From Adiantum capillus-veneris (taxonomy: Eukaryota; Streptophyta; Polypodiopsida; Polypodiales; Pteridaceae): a stretch of 64,000 nt of DNA. Both the position numbers and the translations under genes were made by a program. How positions within the stretch are numbered: position 1 is the stretch's first letter; the number at the start of each line of letters is the position of its first letter. The notes below the pieces were generated by a model. The model saw only the letters and a list, made by a program, of their open reading frames with translations. It was not told the DNA's origin and made no database searches. Shown here piece by piece: positions 43,377-55,300 of this stretch. The stretch is from NCBI GenBank assembly GCA_014529385.2, contig CM043960.1:120788543-120852542 (forward strand), read 5' to 3'.

Positions 43377-44419
43377 CCTTCAGCTTGTGCAGCAACTACA
43401 GAAGTTGACAGTGCGGTGTGGCACTACCGACTTGGGCATATGAGTGCCAAAGGAATGCAAATCCTTCAAACAAAGAAGCTTCTACCAGGTTTGAAAGAAG
43501 TGGACTTAGAGTTCTGTGAAGATTGTGTTTATGGTAAACAAAAGAGGGTAAAATTTCAAAAATCAGGAAATAAAAGAAAAAATAAAAAACTTGAGTTGGT
43601 TCATTCTGATGTTTGGGGTCCTGCAAGTACACCATCACTTGGTGGCTCATTGTACTATGTAACATTCATAGACGATGCGACTAGAAAAACATGGGTTTAT
43701 GTCATGAAGAATAAATCCGATGTATTTTCCATATTTCAAAGGTGGAAAGACTTTGTGGAGAATGAAACAGGTACGAAGGTTAAATGCCTCAGATCCGACA
43801 ATGGAGGCGAATATTGCAGCCAAGATTTTGAAAGCTTTTGTGCTAGCAATGGCATTCGGAGGCAAAGGACAACCCCAAGGACACCTCAACAAATGGAATT
43901 TCGGAAAGGATGAACAGGACAATCATGGAACGATCACGAAGCATGAGGCTACATGCAGGCCTACCGCTTGAGCTTTGGGCGGAAGCTGTAAGTACGTCTG
44001 TGTACTTAATCAATCGGTCATCCTCAACGGCATTGGATGGGGGAGTTCCAGAAGAGGCATGGACAAGTAAACCGGTGAATTATGCATTTCTCAAAGTGTT
44101 TGGGTGTGAGGCTTTCATGCACATAGATAGAAGCCTAAGATCAAAGTTAGATGCAAAGTCCAAAAAGTGTTTCTTCATTGGCTATGGAGAAGGAGACTTT
44201 GGGTATCGCCTATGGAATCCTGAAGATGGTAAAATCTTAAGGAGTAGGGATGTAATTTTTAATGAACAAAATATGTACAAAGATTACTTGGAAAGAAAAC
44301 AAAAAAAAGAAACAGGTGATGAGTACATGGAGCTTGAGGACGGTGAAGATTCAAGGACTGCAAACGGTGACAATGTGCAACAACGTCAACCAAATGAGGA
44401 GCCTCAACCTATTCCCTGA
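43377..44419 (+). pseudogene. Copia integrase, one-base deletion
   Basis: The zinc region is WHYRLGHMSAKGM...CEDCVYGKQKR (HHCC). The catalytic core has the first aspartate in HSDVWGP (about 43608) and the second in RSDNGGEY (about 43797). The conserved PQQNG motif reads PQQ then MEFRKG because one A is missing near 43892. The frame resumes one register on, with the third catalytic residue (GAA, about 43903) and the region NRTIMERSRSMRLHAGLPLE, FGCEAFMHID, FIGYGEG. A TGA at 44417-44419 follows, again with open frame beyond it. Confidence 0.9.
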
Positions 44420-45283
44420 AGATCTACAAGAGCAAGTAGACCTCCAGAAAGGTTTTTTCCTTCCTTCAACCATCTCTTGATCTCAGATTCTGGAGAGCCG
44501 GAATCATATGAAGAAGCTATGCAACATGAATCCAAAGAAGAATGGACGAAGAGCATGCAAGTGGAGATGGACTCACTACATCGCAACCAAACATGGGAGT
44601 TGGTTGAGTTGCCTAAAGGTAAGTGGGCACTTCAAAACAAATGGGTGTACAAGCTAAAGGAAGAAGAAGGTGGGAAGAAAAGGTACAAGTCTAGGCTTGT
44701 GGTAAAAGGTTTTTCTCAAAAGAAAGGTATTGACTTCAATGAAATATTTTCTCCTGTTGTAAAAATGAACTCACTTAGGCTTGTCTTAAGCCTTGTGGCT
44801 GCTCATGATCTAAATCTCGAGCAAATGGATGTAAATACGGCATTCCCTCACGGTGACTTAGAGGAGGAAATCTACATGCTTCAACCAAAGGGGTATGAAG
44901 TAAAAGGTAAGGAGAAAATGGTTTGCAGATTAAAGAAGAGCTTGTATGGTTTAAAGCAAGCATCAAGACAATGGTACTTGAAGTTTGATCGATGGATGTT
45001 GGATCATGGATTCACATGATGCAACTCGGATCACTGCGTCTACACGGAGAATTTGGGAGATGGGAAATTCATCATCCTAATGTTGTATGTTGATGGCATG
45101 TTGATTGCAAGTGCTAACATGCAGGACATCAAAGACCTAAAAGAGGAGCTGTCCAAATCTTTTTCAATGAAAGATTTAGGTGTTGCAAAGAGGATACTTG
45201 GTATGAAAATATCAAGGGGCAGGACGAAGAAGACAATAAAGCTATCTCAAGAAGATTACATCAAGAAGGAATATTCTTTTTCG
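44420..45283 (+). pseudogene. Copia reverse transcriptase, truncated, catalytic Asp lost
   Basis: The RT shows SYEEAMQHESKEEWTKSMQV, NKWVYKLK, RYKSRLVVKGFSQKKGIDF, FSPVVKMNSLRLVLSL, LEQMDVNTAFPHGDLEEEIY (motif A) and SLYGLKQASRQWYLKFD. A TGA lies at 45017-45019. The catalytic YVDD motif reads LYVDGM (45086-45100), so the second aspartate is glycine and the enzyme would be inactive even without the stops. The frame ends LSQEDYIKKEYSF and runs into LTR sequence; RNase H is absent. Confidence 0.92.
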
Positions 45284-45724
45284 CCGGAATATTATGGCCG
45301 GACGGCGGCCGAAAAGTGGTCGGAAAACAACCGGTCGGTTGGCCGGTGGCCATTGGTCGGAAGTCAATGGCTGGTGGCCGGTGGCCAAATTCAAAAGCGG
45401 ACTTGTCTTCTCAAGGGCGGCCACACATGGACGGATTGGAGGGTCCAATTTGGACTTATTCGCACAAGGGCGGCTACACATGGCTGTCTCTCATAAGAGA
45501 GGGCAGCCCTTTTGGCCTATAAAAGGAGGCCATTTCTACACACATTTCATAGTGTGAAGTTGATGCAACAAGGTGACTGTGAGGTGGTGAGAGTGAAGCA
45601 AGGTGGGAGCTCCATTAAGGGTATAATCCCTTTGTAAACTACTTCTTGTTTTGAAGTACTAAAGCCATTGAGTGGTTGCTTTCCCGTGGACGTAGCCCAC
45701 ATTGGGTGAACCACGTATATCGTG

Positions 45725-45769
<45 letters not shown>

Positions 45770-45850
45770 CTATAATCTCATGTATATAAATATGTCTCTC
45801 TCCATTAAGTAATCTACTCAATTATCTATTTAGCTACGTCTTTCCTAATA
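45276..45850 (+). repeat. Copia 3' LTR, 5'-truncated
   Basis: Matches 41466-42094 of the 5' LTR. It contains the TATA box (about 45518-45526), far fewer GGCCGGTGG units than the 5' LTR, and a longer (CT)n run (45730-45767). It ends CTAATA instead of CTAACA. The deletion junction lies in a short T run (ATTCTTTTT/CTTTTTTTT), a plausible microhomology. Confidence 0.92.
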
Positions 45851-45855
45851 GCGTG

Positions 45856-46246
45856 TCGCGGCCATTTTGGACCCAAAAAGCAGTGAGCTTGAGGTCGACA
45901 GCCGCAGAGGTTTGGAGTTTGTGAATCGGGTTGTGCCAAGCTACTCGTGCAACGCATCTCCCCCCCCCCCCCCCCCCCCCCCCCCCCACTACAGCACGCC
46001 CACCTCCCTCCAACCTGCTGCACGATACCCTTCAGCACTTAATAATCACGATTTCACCACACAAATAATCGTTTTGAGAATCGTAGTTAATAATCGTTGA
46101 TAGCATGCGCTAATTATCACCCTTGCTCCTTTGAGGCTTCCCTTTTGCATTGCACCCCCTTCACACCATAGCCTTAAATCCTGTTGTTTGCGGTTGGCCC
46201 AATTGGTGAATTGAGCCATTGATAAGTTATTAAAGGTTCTGTGCTA
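45856..46246. other. Copia flank and presumed LINE 5' region with 28-C run
   Basis: No gene. A run of 28 C (45960-45987) precedes the LINE ORF1 by about 260 bp. It could be part of the LINE 5' untranslated region, but no sequence in the window allows comparison. Confidence 0.4.
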
Positions 46247-47967
46247 ATGGAAGTCGACGTTTTGGCCGTAAGTGAGGACATTGGCAAATCTTCGCAGATG
46301 TTAGTGGCAAGGAAAAGGTCTGAAACGGAGCTAGCTGTGCCAATGGATGTAGGCGGTGGCTCGGTCTTGAGACCGGCATATGACACGGAAATGGTAGGCC
46401 CCATCTCTTCAAAGGTTTCAACCATGAAAGAGTTCAAAATTTTTCCGACCAAAAAAGTTCCCTCTGAGGAAACAGGAGAGAAAATGGGCTCAGCGCAAGG
46501 GTTCAAATTCGAAGTAAAAACCATCAAAGACGGGGTTGCTTAGGGACCCATCTGGGCGAACGTAAATAAAGCGTCAAGCTCATCGGCTACTTGCAGGCTA
46601 GGTATTTCTTTTGCTAGCATACTCAAGGGGTCTAACTCTAGGGATTATGGAAAAGGCTCATCAGAAGGGATGTCAAGTGCAGGAGATATCAAAAACCTGC
46701 AGAATGCAAAAGCTAGACTTCAACAAGAGCTCACGGAAGTCAACAAAAGGCTTGAGGCCGGCCCTAACAACAACAAAAGAATTTGTTCCCATTCAGAATT
46801 CAGTGGGCTGGTAGAAGACGGGTTGGCAAATCGAGCCTTCTCTGCTTTAAAAAAGTCCTTGCCACAACAAGTGGAGGTTGTTGAGGCTATTACTGTAGCG
46901 ATTCCACCAGCACTGATAAAAAAACAGCTAGCCAGCCAAGCTAAGGTGACACTTGTATTTGGGTTTAGGGGAAGAATCCCGAACAGGTTTGAGATGATCC
47001 AATGGCTTCAGGGCCCTCAAATTTTTGGTCATGGAGGAGCAGTTGAAAGTACTTCCTACCTAGCTAGAGGTTTTTGCTCAGTGAGATTCAAAGAGGCCTC
47101 CGATGTGGAAAAGATCCTTGACAAAGGGCCCCTAGTATTTAATAGGACTATGGTGTGTGTGGTGCCTTAGGAGCCAGTGTTTGATTCAGCTGAATCTTTG
47201 CAAGCGGTTCATCCGGTCTAGGTTGAGTTTGTGGGACTGCCTAGCTGGCTGTGGGATAATCTCAGGAGCTTGCTAGCCAACTGGGCACTCCCTTATTTAT
47301 ACCTAGTAAGAGAGGGTTTGGAAGAATTTCAAACAGGGTTTATATAGGATGGGATTCGTCTAAAATGCCACCTAAAAGCATGGTTATCAATGTCGGAGTT
47401 GGGCTTGTTACCATTCCGCTAAACTTTGGAACATACTTTGAGGCATGTTTTAAATGCAACAACTTTGGTCACTTCGTCAAGGATTGCCCATTGAATTCTA
47501 ATGGTACTGCAGCTCCGGCAGTACAGGCCCCCAATAAAATGGAATCCCCGATGGGAGGGCTGGAGAAGCAGGGAGACAATAATGAAGGGAAAAATATAGG
47601 GAAGGATGAAGGAAGGATGGTATGTGAGAAAATGGATACGAAGATGCAGGAAAAGATGGTGGAAGAATCGATTCCCATACAACGAGCTTCTGAAGGTACA
47701 TGCAATAATAATAGGATAATTACTCCTGCTGCTACCCCCAAATTTATGACAGTAACAACGGTGACGGCTGTCCAAGTTCCTGGTCTGAAAAGAGCCAAAA
47801 GAGTGAAGGCAGTGGCAAGAGATTCCAAAGTGCTGCAAGTCATCAGAACACTGGAGGTGAAAGGATCTAATTCATCCTCTACCCCTTCGAAAGGAGGGGG
47901 GTTCATTGTCCCTTTGCACAATCCTTTTTGTAATGTCCCCATCCCGCCTATACCGAGGTTGGGATAG
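46247..47967 (+). pseudogene. LINE ORF1 (DUF4283-like and zinc knuckle), split from its 3' end
   Basis: Pieces: 46247-46543, then 46670-47170 with FSALKKSLPQQVEVVEAI, VFGFRGRIPNRFEMIQWLQ and ARGFCSVRFKEASDVEKIL, which match the DUF4283-like region of plant LINE ORF1 proteins. After two TAG codons that occupy conserved Trp positions (VVP-stop-EPVFD at 47168, HPV-stop-VEFVGLPSWLWD at 47219) comes a third frame (47365-47967) with CFKCNNFGHFVKDC, a complete CX2CX4HX4C knuckle. The C-terminal end is displaced to 52146-52331 by the inserted element. The protein would coat LINE RNA. Confidence 0.85.
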
Positions 47968-48669
47968 GATCCTTGACAGGTCTCTAGGTCTGATAAAAAT
48001 CGGAGTCTCTAAACATGAAAAATCCAAGGAATAGACCTTTACCATTGACAATGGCTTGGGTCTATAGCCTTAGAAGAAGACCTAGTCCTGTCTCGCAGCG
48101 GAAACGGAACAACCTTTTAAAAGTCCAAAAACTATTTTGGCCCTATATCTTTCACAAATTGGACTAAGGTATCCTCAACCAACGCTTTTTTCCCCCTAAC
48201 ATATGTCAGGGCACAGCCGCTGGTAGATTCCTCTTCCGATTCAAGAAGTTTTCTAAACGTTTTAGTGCGCAGGGATGGATAGTTACCTGACTAATCAGGT
48301 CCACCCGTCCATGATTGACAACCTTAGTCAATCCCCACTTGCCACCCCGCACTCAGATAAGATTCATTTATCTTATTATTGTTTTAACATTTAAAATAAT
48401 GGTTTCTTTTAATGTTCCATCACAGTAATTCCTTGAAGACAACATTGAAAGCATTCTTTTAGAAAATAGACATCTTTAAACTTAAGACAGGGTACTGTCA
48501 ATCAAAAAATTATTCATAATAACCATGACCAGTACTCTTCTTGTCTCAAGACCACCTGAGGGTGAAAAACGGCACCCATTCCTTATTCAAATCCGGAGTG
48601 GATAAACCCCCACCCAAGGTTCCGGATGCCCATACACCAAACCAGTTGCCCATACAACAAGGCGGCTTA

Positions 48670-50465
48670 AATAAATACTTATGCTACTTTTTTAATCTTG
48701 AAATATTTATCACGGCCTCTTTATTATGTAAGCTAACTGTGATAAATAGAATGTAATCATATAGCATGATTTACTAATTTCCCCCTTGATATTAGTATAT
48801 TTTGACTTAGATTAATATCTATACTATTTTTCTAACCTTGGCATAATTATCACAACCTCTTTACCCTATAATACAACTCTGATAAATAGCATGTAATTAT
48901 AACACATGATTTACTAATTTTCCTCTTTAATCTACAGCTAGAAATAGTATAATTTGACTAAGATAAATATCTATTTTACTTTGCTACCCTTGGAATAATT
49001 ATCACGGCCTCTTTACCCTATAATATAGCCATGAAAAATAGCATGTAATCATATAGCATGATTTACTAATTTTTCTCTTTAGTTTTTAGCTAAAAATAGT
49101 GTAATTTGACTTAGATAAATATCTCTACTACTTTTCTAACCTTGGCATAATTATCACGGCCTCTTTACCCATAATACAACTCTGAAAAATATCATGTAAT
49201 TATAGCACATGATTTACTAATTTTTCCATTTAATTTACCCCTAAAAAATAACGTAATTCTACTAAGATAACTAGTTAAACTAATTATCTGAGATTAGCAT
49301 AATTATCAAGGGTTTTCTAACTTCTAATTAACGTATAATAAATAACTCAATTCAATTTGAACCTATTTACTAATTTTCCTTATTTAAATTGTCCAAAAAT
49401 AGAGTATTTTTGCTAGATTAATTTTTTGTTCTTTTATTAATTATCATGGGTTCTTGAACACCTAAATAACCACTGATAAATATATCACTACATTTGAATT
49501 ACATTTACTAATTTCCCCTATTTAAATTACTCAAAAAAATAGAGTAATTCTGCCTAAGTAATTAGCTAGATTAATTCTCTGAGCTTCTCCTAATTATCAC
49601 GGGTTCTTCAACACCTAGTCAACCGTTGATAAATATATCACAAAATTTGAAATCCATTTACTAATTTCCCCTATTTAAACTACTCAAATAACATAGTATT
49701 TATGCTAACTTAATTATCTAGATTAATGTTCTGAGCTTCTCTTAATTATCAGGGTTTTTTGAACACCTAATTAACCACTAATAAATATATCACAACATTT
49801 GAATTCCATTTACTAAATTCCCCTATATAAATTACTCAAAAATAGAGTAATTCTGCTAAATTAATTAGCTAGATTAATTTTCTCAGCTTCTCCTAATTAT
49901 CACAGGTTCTTTAACACCTAATTAACCACTGATAAATATATCACAATATTTGAAATCCATGTACTAATTTCCTTTATTTAAATTACTCAAAAAACAGAGT
50001 AATTCTACTAAATTAATTAGCTAGATTAATTTTCTGAGATGCTCCTAATTATCACAGGTTCTTGAACACCTAAATAACCACTGATAAATATATCACAATA
50101 TTTCAATACCATTTACTAATTTCTCCTATTTAAATTATTCAAAAAACAGAGTAATTCTGCTAAATTAACTAGCTAGATTCATTTTCTGAGTTTCTCCTAA
50201 TTATCACGGGTTCTTGAACATTTAATTAACTACTGATAAATATATCATAACATTTGAAATCCATTTATTAATTTCTCCTATTTAAATTACTCAAAAAATA
50301 GGGTATTTCATCTAAAGTAATTAGCTATATTAATTTTCTAAGCTTCTCCTAATTTTCACGGGTTTTTGAACACCTAAATAACCACTGATAGATATATCAC
50401 ATCATTTGAAATTCATTTACTAATTTTCCCTATTAAAATATCTTTAAAAACAGAGTAATTATGCC
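48670..50465. repeat. Array of ~151-bp AT-rich monomers (unit A)
   Basis: An AATTATCACGG-type block recurs at about 48847, 48995, 49148, 49300, 49441, 49590, 49741, 49893, 50044, 50198 and 50349, giving a period near 151 bp. Two subfamilies are visible. The left one has CACGGCCTCTTTACCCTATAA and the right one has CACGGGTTCTTGAACACCTA followed by AACCACTGATAAATATATCA. The order is a gradient and not a mixture. Confidence 0.9.
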
Positions 50466-51735
50466 AATTAATTAGGGAAACTTCTCAGAAAATTATATAA
50501 TTTTCCTAGCATATTGACTGTCTTATTCAAATCTAATAATTACCTCAACTTAATCTAAGCTTAATTAATATATTTACCATTAATTCAAGGTTAATTTGGC
50601 TAATTTCAGCCCTAATATGATAGGATAATTAATTAGCTTAGTATTACTAAACTTAATTATAATAATCAGCAGAGATCAATTAATTAAGAGAGGTTGTATG
50701 AGTATACATAGGCCTAATCTTTGATTTATTAACAAAATAGCTTAATCTAACCTTGCTAATTAAGAAAGATTAGACTAATTACCGTTTAGGTTAATCAATT
50801 AGAGATTAATCTCTAATGATTTTTGCGTAGTGTTCTCTCTAGATGAGAGAGAGAGTATCAAGGCTCCGAGTCTGTCTAAAATGTAAAGCTAGGGGTCCTA
50901 TTTATAGTTTTCTGGCACTCATAAGCTCTCACCGGCTGAAAAAGGCAGTTGCTTGAAATTATCATGGGTTGTATAACTTTTAATAACCTATAATAAATAA
51001 CTCAATTAATTTGAACCTATTTACTAATTTTCCTTATTTAAATTGTCCAAAAAATAGAGTATTTCTTCTAAATTAATTGCCTAAGTAAATAGGTAGATTA
51101 ATTTTTTGAGCTTCTCTTAAATATCACGGGTTTTAGAACGCCTAATTAACCACTGATAAATATGTCACAACATTTGAAATCGATTTACTAATTTCCCCTA
51201 ATAAAATTTCTCAAAAAACAGAGTAATTATGCCTAATTAATTAGGGAAAATTCTCAAAAAATTATAGGATAATTTTCCTAGCTTAATGACTGTCTAATTC
51301 AACTCCGATAATTACCTCAACTTAATCTAAGCTTAATTAATATATTTACCATTAATTCATAGTTAATTTGGCTAATTTCAGCCCTAATATGATAGGATAA
51401 TTAATGAGCTTAGTATTACTAAGTTTAATTATAATAACCATCAGAGATTAATTAATTAAGAGAGGTTTTATGAGTATACATAGGCCTAATGTTTGATTTA
51501 TTAACAAAATAGCTTAATCTAACCTTGCTAATTAAGAAAGATTAGACTAATTACCGTTTAGGGTAATCAATTAGAGATTAATCTCTAATGATTTCTGCGT
51601 AGTGTTCTCTCTAGATGAGAGAGAGAGTATCAAGGCTCTGAGTATGTCTAAAATGTGAAGCTAGGGGTCCTATTTATAGTTTTCTGGCACTCATAAGCTC
51701 TCACCGGCTGAAAAAGGCAGTTGCTTGAAGTTCAA
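50466..51735 (-). promoter_or_regulatory. Duplicated promoter-like block with minus-strand TATA box
   Basis: Two copies of an ~480-bp block (about 50480-50956 and 51240-51727) carry, on the minus strand, AACTATAAATAGGACCCCTA (near 50894-50913 and 51664-51683), followed by a CTCTCTCTC leader and conserved GATTAATCTCTAATTG. They are separated by about two further monomers. A third copy sits at 59795-59814. The spacing from TATA to the CT leader (about 30-50 bp) suits a Pol II start, but this is inference. Confidence 0.65.
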
Positions 51736-52136
51736 GCACGCCCAACAAGTCAAAAAATGCCCCCTGCTGCTAAATGATTCCCTGGCAGGTTAGTGATGAC
51801 CCTCCCATTACCTGCCAGCTTTTAAAATATCAATTCTGCTATATTTTGACCTATTTTTGCTTAATTGGTAAATATCTTGTAAATATCTAGGAGGACTTTA
51901 ATAAAGTCTATGCTTAAATGATTACTGCAACCCTTCAATTTTACCTATTTTACTCAATTCACAGTGTAAACTTCTAGGGGTCATAATATGCCAGTTTTTA
52001 TCGGAATTCAATTCTGAAAATTTCTAGCCCGGGGTTTGCCGTGTTTAAGATTCCAAAAATATCAATATTTGCCATGGTCGGACAATTCTACATTGCTTTT
52101 TCAATAATCATATCAGTTTGATTAAGCTTTATACAA
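51736..52136. other. Unique part of element unit A next to the LINE
   Basis: Non-coding and nearly identical to 59865-60264. It contains GGTCGGACAATTC (second copy GGTTGGACAATTC) near 52076-52088. On the minus strand TGTCCGACC could be an LTR-type TG terminus, but this is unproven. Confidence 0.4.
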
Positions 52137-52145
52137 CCTTTAAGG

Positions 52146-52243
52146 TTTCAGAAACTGGAAACCTTACACTTTTGCAACACTGTAAGAAAAGAAATCCTCT
52201 GACTTGGAACCCCCGAATTCTCCTAAGACCAAGGAGAAGGGAA

Positions 52244-52291
<48 letters not shown>

Positions 52292-52331
52292 TGATTCGGA
52301 TGGTGAAGAATTCGTTCTTCTATCCCAATGA
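52146..52331 (+). pseudogene. LINE ORF1 C-terminus with 47-G run
   Basis: In the frame that ends DDSDGEEFVLLSQ-stop the upstream part reads SSDLEPPNSPKTKEKG up to a run of 47 G (52244-52290); the second copy has 14 G (60371-60384). The run disrupts or extends the frame. This copy also has TAA near 52179-52181 where the second copy has CAA. The final TGA (52329-52331) overlaps the ORF2 ATG (52328-52330). Confidence 0.7.
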
Positions 52332-55300
52332 ACCCCATATTAATGATGGAGTCTCTCAGTATCCAATCTTGGAATGTAAAGGGGTTGAAAGCCCGTAAGA
52401 AGAGTACCATATTCATGGAGGAAATAAGAAAGGAGAAGACAGTCAACTGGTTGGCCATGCAGGAACACCATCTAGACGCCCATAGCAAGAGAAAGCAGAT
52501 TCTAGGAAAGAAACTGGTATTCTATGGAGAAGGAAATAACACCTTCAGTGGCGTCCTCAGCATTGTGGACAGAGAATTCGAGCCGAAGTTGGTTCTTAAC
52601 CACCCACCTGACAGAATCCTGGGGAGTAGAATCAGATGGGAAGGGCGTCCCCTCACCATAGTGAATGTGTACGGCCCTTAGATATAGCTAAACTATGGAT
52701 GCATCTCAGAGATACCCCTACTGAAGGGGAATTGTTGTTGGTTGGTGACTTTAATATGGTAGAAAAGAGCAGGGATAGAATAGGATCCTCTAGTGTGCTG
52801 GCTGGCTCAGAAAGGTCTAAATGGAAAAGTTTGTGCGAAAAGTGGGCAATGATCGACTTATGGGATTTTGGCCCATGGAACAGCATGCTTGGGTTCACCT
52901 ACACAAGCCTTCAGTACGCCCTCACTGCCTCCAGATTGGACAGATGCTATTGCTCACACCAAGCTGACTGGATACCGACGTTGATGGAAATGAAGGTAGT
53001 CCCAACAAAAATCCTCTGGGATCACATTCCTCTGCACATACAATTTAAGAAGAATAAAGAGGAGGAGCAGGCCCCAAGAGGTAAAAGAAAACTGTTGGTA
53101 ACAGGGGCACATCTATTCAAAGACCCTCTTTTCATGAATCTAGCCAAGAAAGCACTGGGTAAGCTAAAAAAAGATGTCGACCTCAACAAACACAATGCGT
53201 GGGACCTCTTTGCTCGGAGCATCCAAAAAGCAATCAAAACCTCGGGCCCCCGAATTAAGAAAGCTAGGGAGGATCACCTTGGGAATCTTTCAGCGGAGGT
53301 ACAATTGCTTACCGCTATAAAAGACAATGGCCATGCTACTGAGGTCGAACACAAACACTGGCTTGAAGCCAAATCGAACCTCGCTAATGAGCAGTTAGAA
53401 GATATCAAAAAGGCTATACTTCTCTCTAGGGAGATTTATTTGCAACCGGAAGCCTTCAATCAAGCTCAATTTTTTCGGGCTTTAAAAATCAAGAAGAACC
53501 GGGGCCACGTTCGCTTGCTTGATGATGAGAAAGGGACAACAATTCATAACCAGGATGAAATGGCTGGTATGATGCTGAGCTATCTCAATCAAATCATTGG
53601 ACGGTCAGAGACCCAGTCCCAAGAAGTGGAAGAAGCCAGAGGGACCTTACTTCAGAGTGTTAAAAAGAAAATTCCACACTCAGAAGCTAATAACTTGAAA
53701 CGGGCATTTTCCGAAGACGAATGTTCACTAGCATTGCAAGCCCTTGGCAAGGAAAAGTCCCTAGGTTGGGATGGGATGACGGTGGAATTCTATACAAAAT
53801 TTTGGGATGATCTCAAGGCCCCAATCACAAGTTTGGCCAATAAAGCCATGGTTGAAGGGTCGTTGGAAACAAGTGTGAAGAGAGGGCTTATCAAGCCCAT
53901 CCCAAAACAGATCTGCGCCTCTAAACTGAAACATTGGCGCCCTATAATGATGATGTCGGTGGCCTATGAAATTATAGCTAAAGCAGTGGCCCTTAGACTA
54001 GCCCCCTTACTAACCAAGATCATCTCCCCCCATCAACATGGCTTCATTAAAGGAAGGTCCATATACGATAACATCTTGGCAACAATGGTGGGCATAGAAT
54101 ACGCAACTATCACAACGCAGGAGTGCATTCTGCTGTAGTTGGACCTGGACAAGGCCTATGACAGAATAACATGGACATATATAGAAGCCATAATGGAAGC
54201 TCTAGGCTTTGGGTCGCGCCTCTGTCGGCTGGTTCGTGTAATGGGGTATGGTAGCCAGTTAGAGCTCCTACTCAATGATAGAATTGTGGGCTCTTTTGAG
54301 GTCAAAAGGTCTATTAAACAGGGATGCCTTCTTGCCCCCCTACTTTTCGCCATAGGATCACATCACGACGCTCGAAGCTAGTGCTGAACCAGGGGAGGTG
54401 CAAGGCCTTGTTTTACCAGGAAATAGACAACTCCTGGCAAAATGTTTTGCAGATGATTCTCTCCTCTTCTTGAAGGCGTGCCCCCAGGTCATCAGAAAAC
54501 CTCTGGAGATTGTGCAAATGTTCTCGGTACCTTCGGGGTCCCAATGTAGTATAGAGAAGTCAAAGATGGTTTCCCTATTGGAAAATGACTCATTTGACCC
54601 TTCTGTCTGGTTAGGGGAGATTGTCACAAAAGGAAATATCTTCAGACATCTGGGAGCCTCCTTGGGGGTGGATGTAACTCACAAGCAAAGATTCGAGTGG
54701 GTGCTTGAAAAAATCAAAACAAAATTGAGTAGGTGGGAGTATGCTCTTCTCCCATTCCCAAGTCGGGTAAAAGTGATGAATGCCATTATGATTCCTTATA
54801 TTTCCTTCACTAGCCCGCTTCTCAAGATGGCTAAGTGTCACTCAAAAAGAGTTCTTAAAACCAGTAAAAACATTTTTATGGAAAAATAACATGAAATCTT
54901 CCAGGCCATGGCAATGGGCCCGTTGGGAATCGGTTGCTCGGCCGGGGAATCAAGGAGGCCTCGGGATTCTTAACCCTGTGACCCATGCAGAAGCTTGTTG
55001 CACCAAATTTGTTGTTTCCTTGGCTAAATAGGATCAAGTTTGGGCACTCATGATCAGAGATATGATAGAAGCAGCTAAACTTGGCTCGAAGGGAGGAAAG
55101 TGGAGAGGGGTGGAGGTTCATGACAAATGCTAGCCGCGGCGTGGTCTACCTTAAGACTGGGGGGCAGCTCAGGAGAATTGGTAAGAAATGAAATAGAGTA
55201 GCAGGATTCTTAAAGTGGGGGGAAGAAGCCAGATAGTTCAAGAACTCCATACTGCATTGGTTCCCCTCACTCTCCAAAATTGTAGATCCACCACAAACTC

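Larger units (their letters stand above)
41282..45850 (+). mobile_element. Ty1/copia element with internal deletion
   Basis: A full 5' LTR, Met-tRNA PBS, gag, protease, integrase and reverse transcriptase are present in copia order. The RT then runs directly into LTR sequence at about 45276. RNase H, the polypurine tract and the first ~185 bp of the 3' LTR are deleted. GTGTG (41277-41281) and GCGTG (45851-45855) are a probable 5-bp target duplication with one transition. The coding part has four in-frame stops and one frameshift. Confidence 0.93.
47979..52136 (-). mobile_element. AT-rich tandem-repeat element inserted in LINE ORF1 (unit A)
   Basis: It separates the LINE ORF1 body from its C-terminus and ORF2, and the same sequence recurs at 56313-60264. 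From left to right: a unique ~690-bp block starting TCTCTAGGTCTGATAAAAATCG, an array of ~151-bp monomers, a promoter-like block with a minus-strand TATA box, and ~350 bp of unique sequence. Termini and target duplication could not be fixed. On the minus strand the order promoter, leader array, then (in the second copy) a gag-like start suggests LTR and leader of an unidentified LTR retrotransposon. Boundaries are approximate. Confidence 0.65.

Noticed and set aside
47419-47942. Long minus-strand frames opposite LINE ORF1
   Set aside because: They are shadows of the plus-strand ORF1, which has a recognisable zinc knuckle.
52204-52398. Poly-Gly or poly-Pro open frames across the G run
   Set aside because: They are produced by the homopolymer; only the frame ending in the conserved EEFVLLSQ tail is meaningful.
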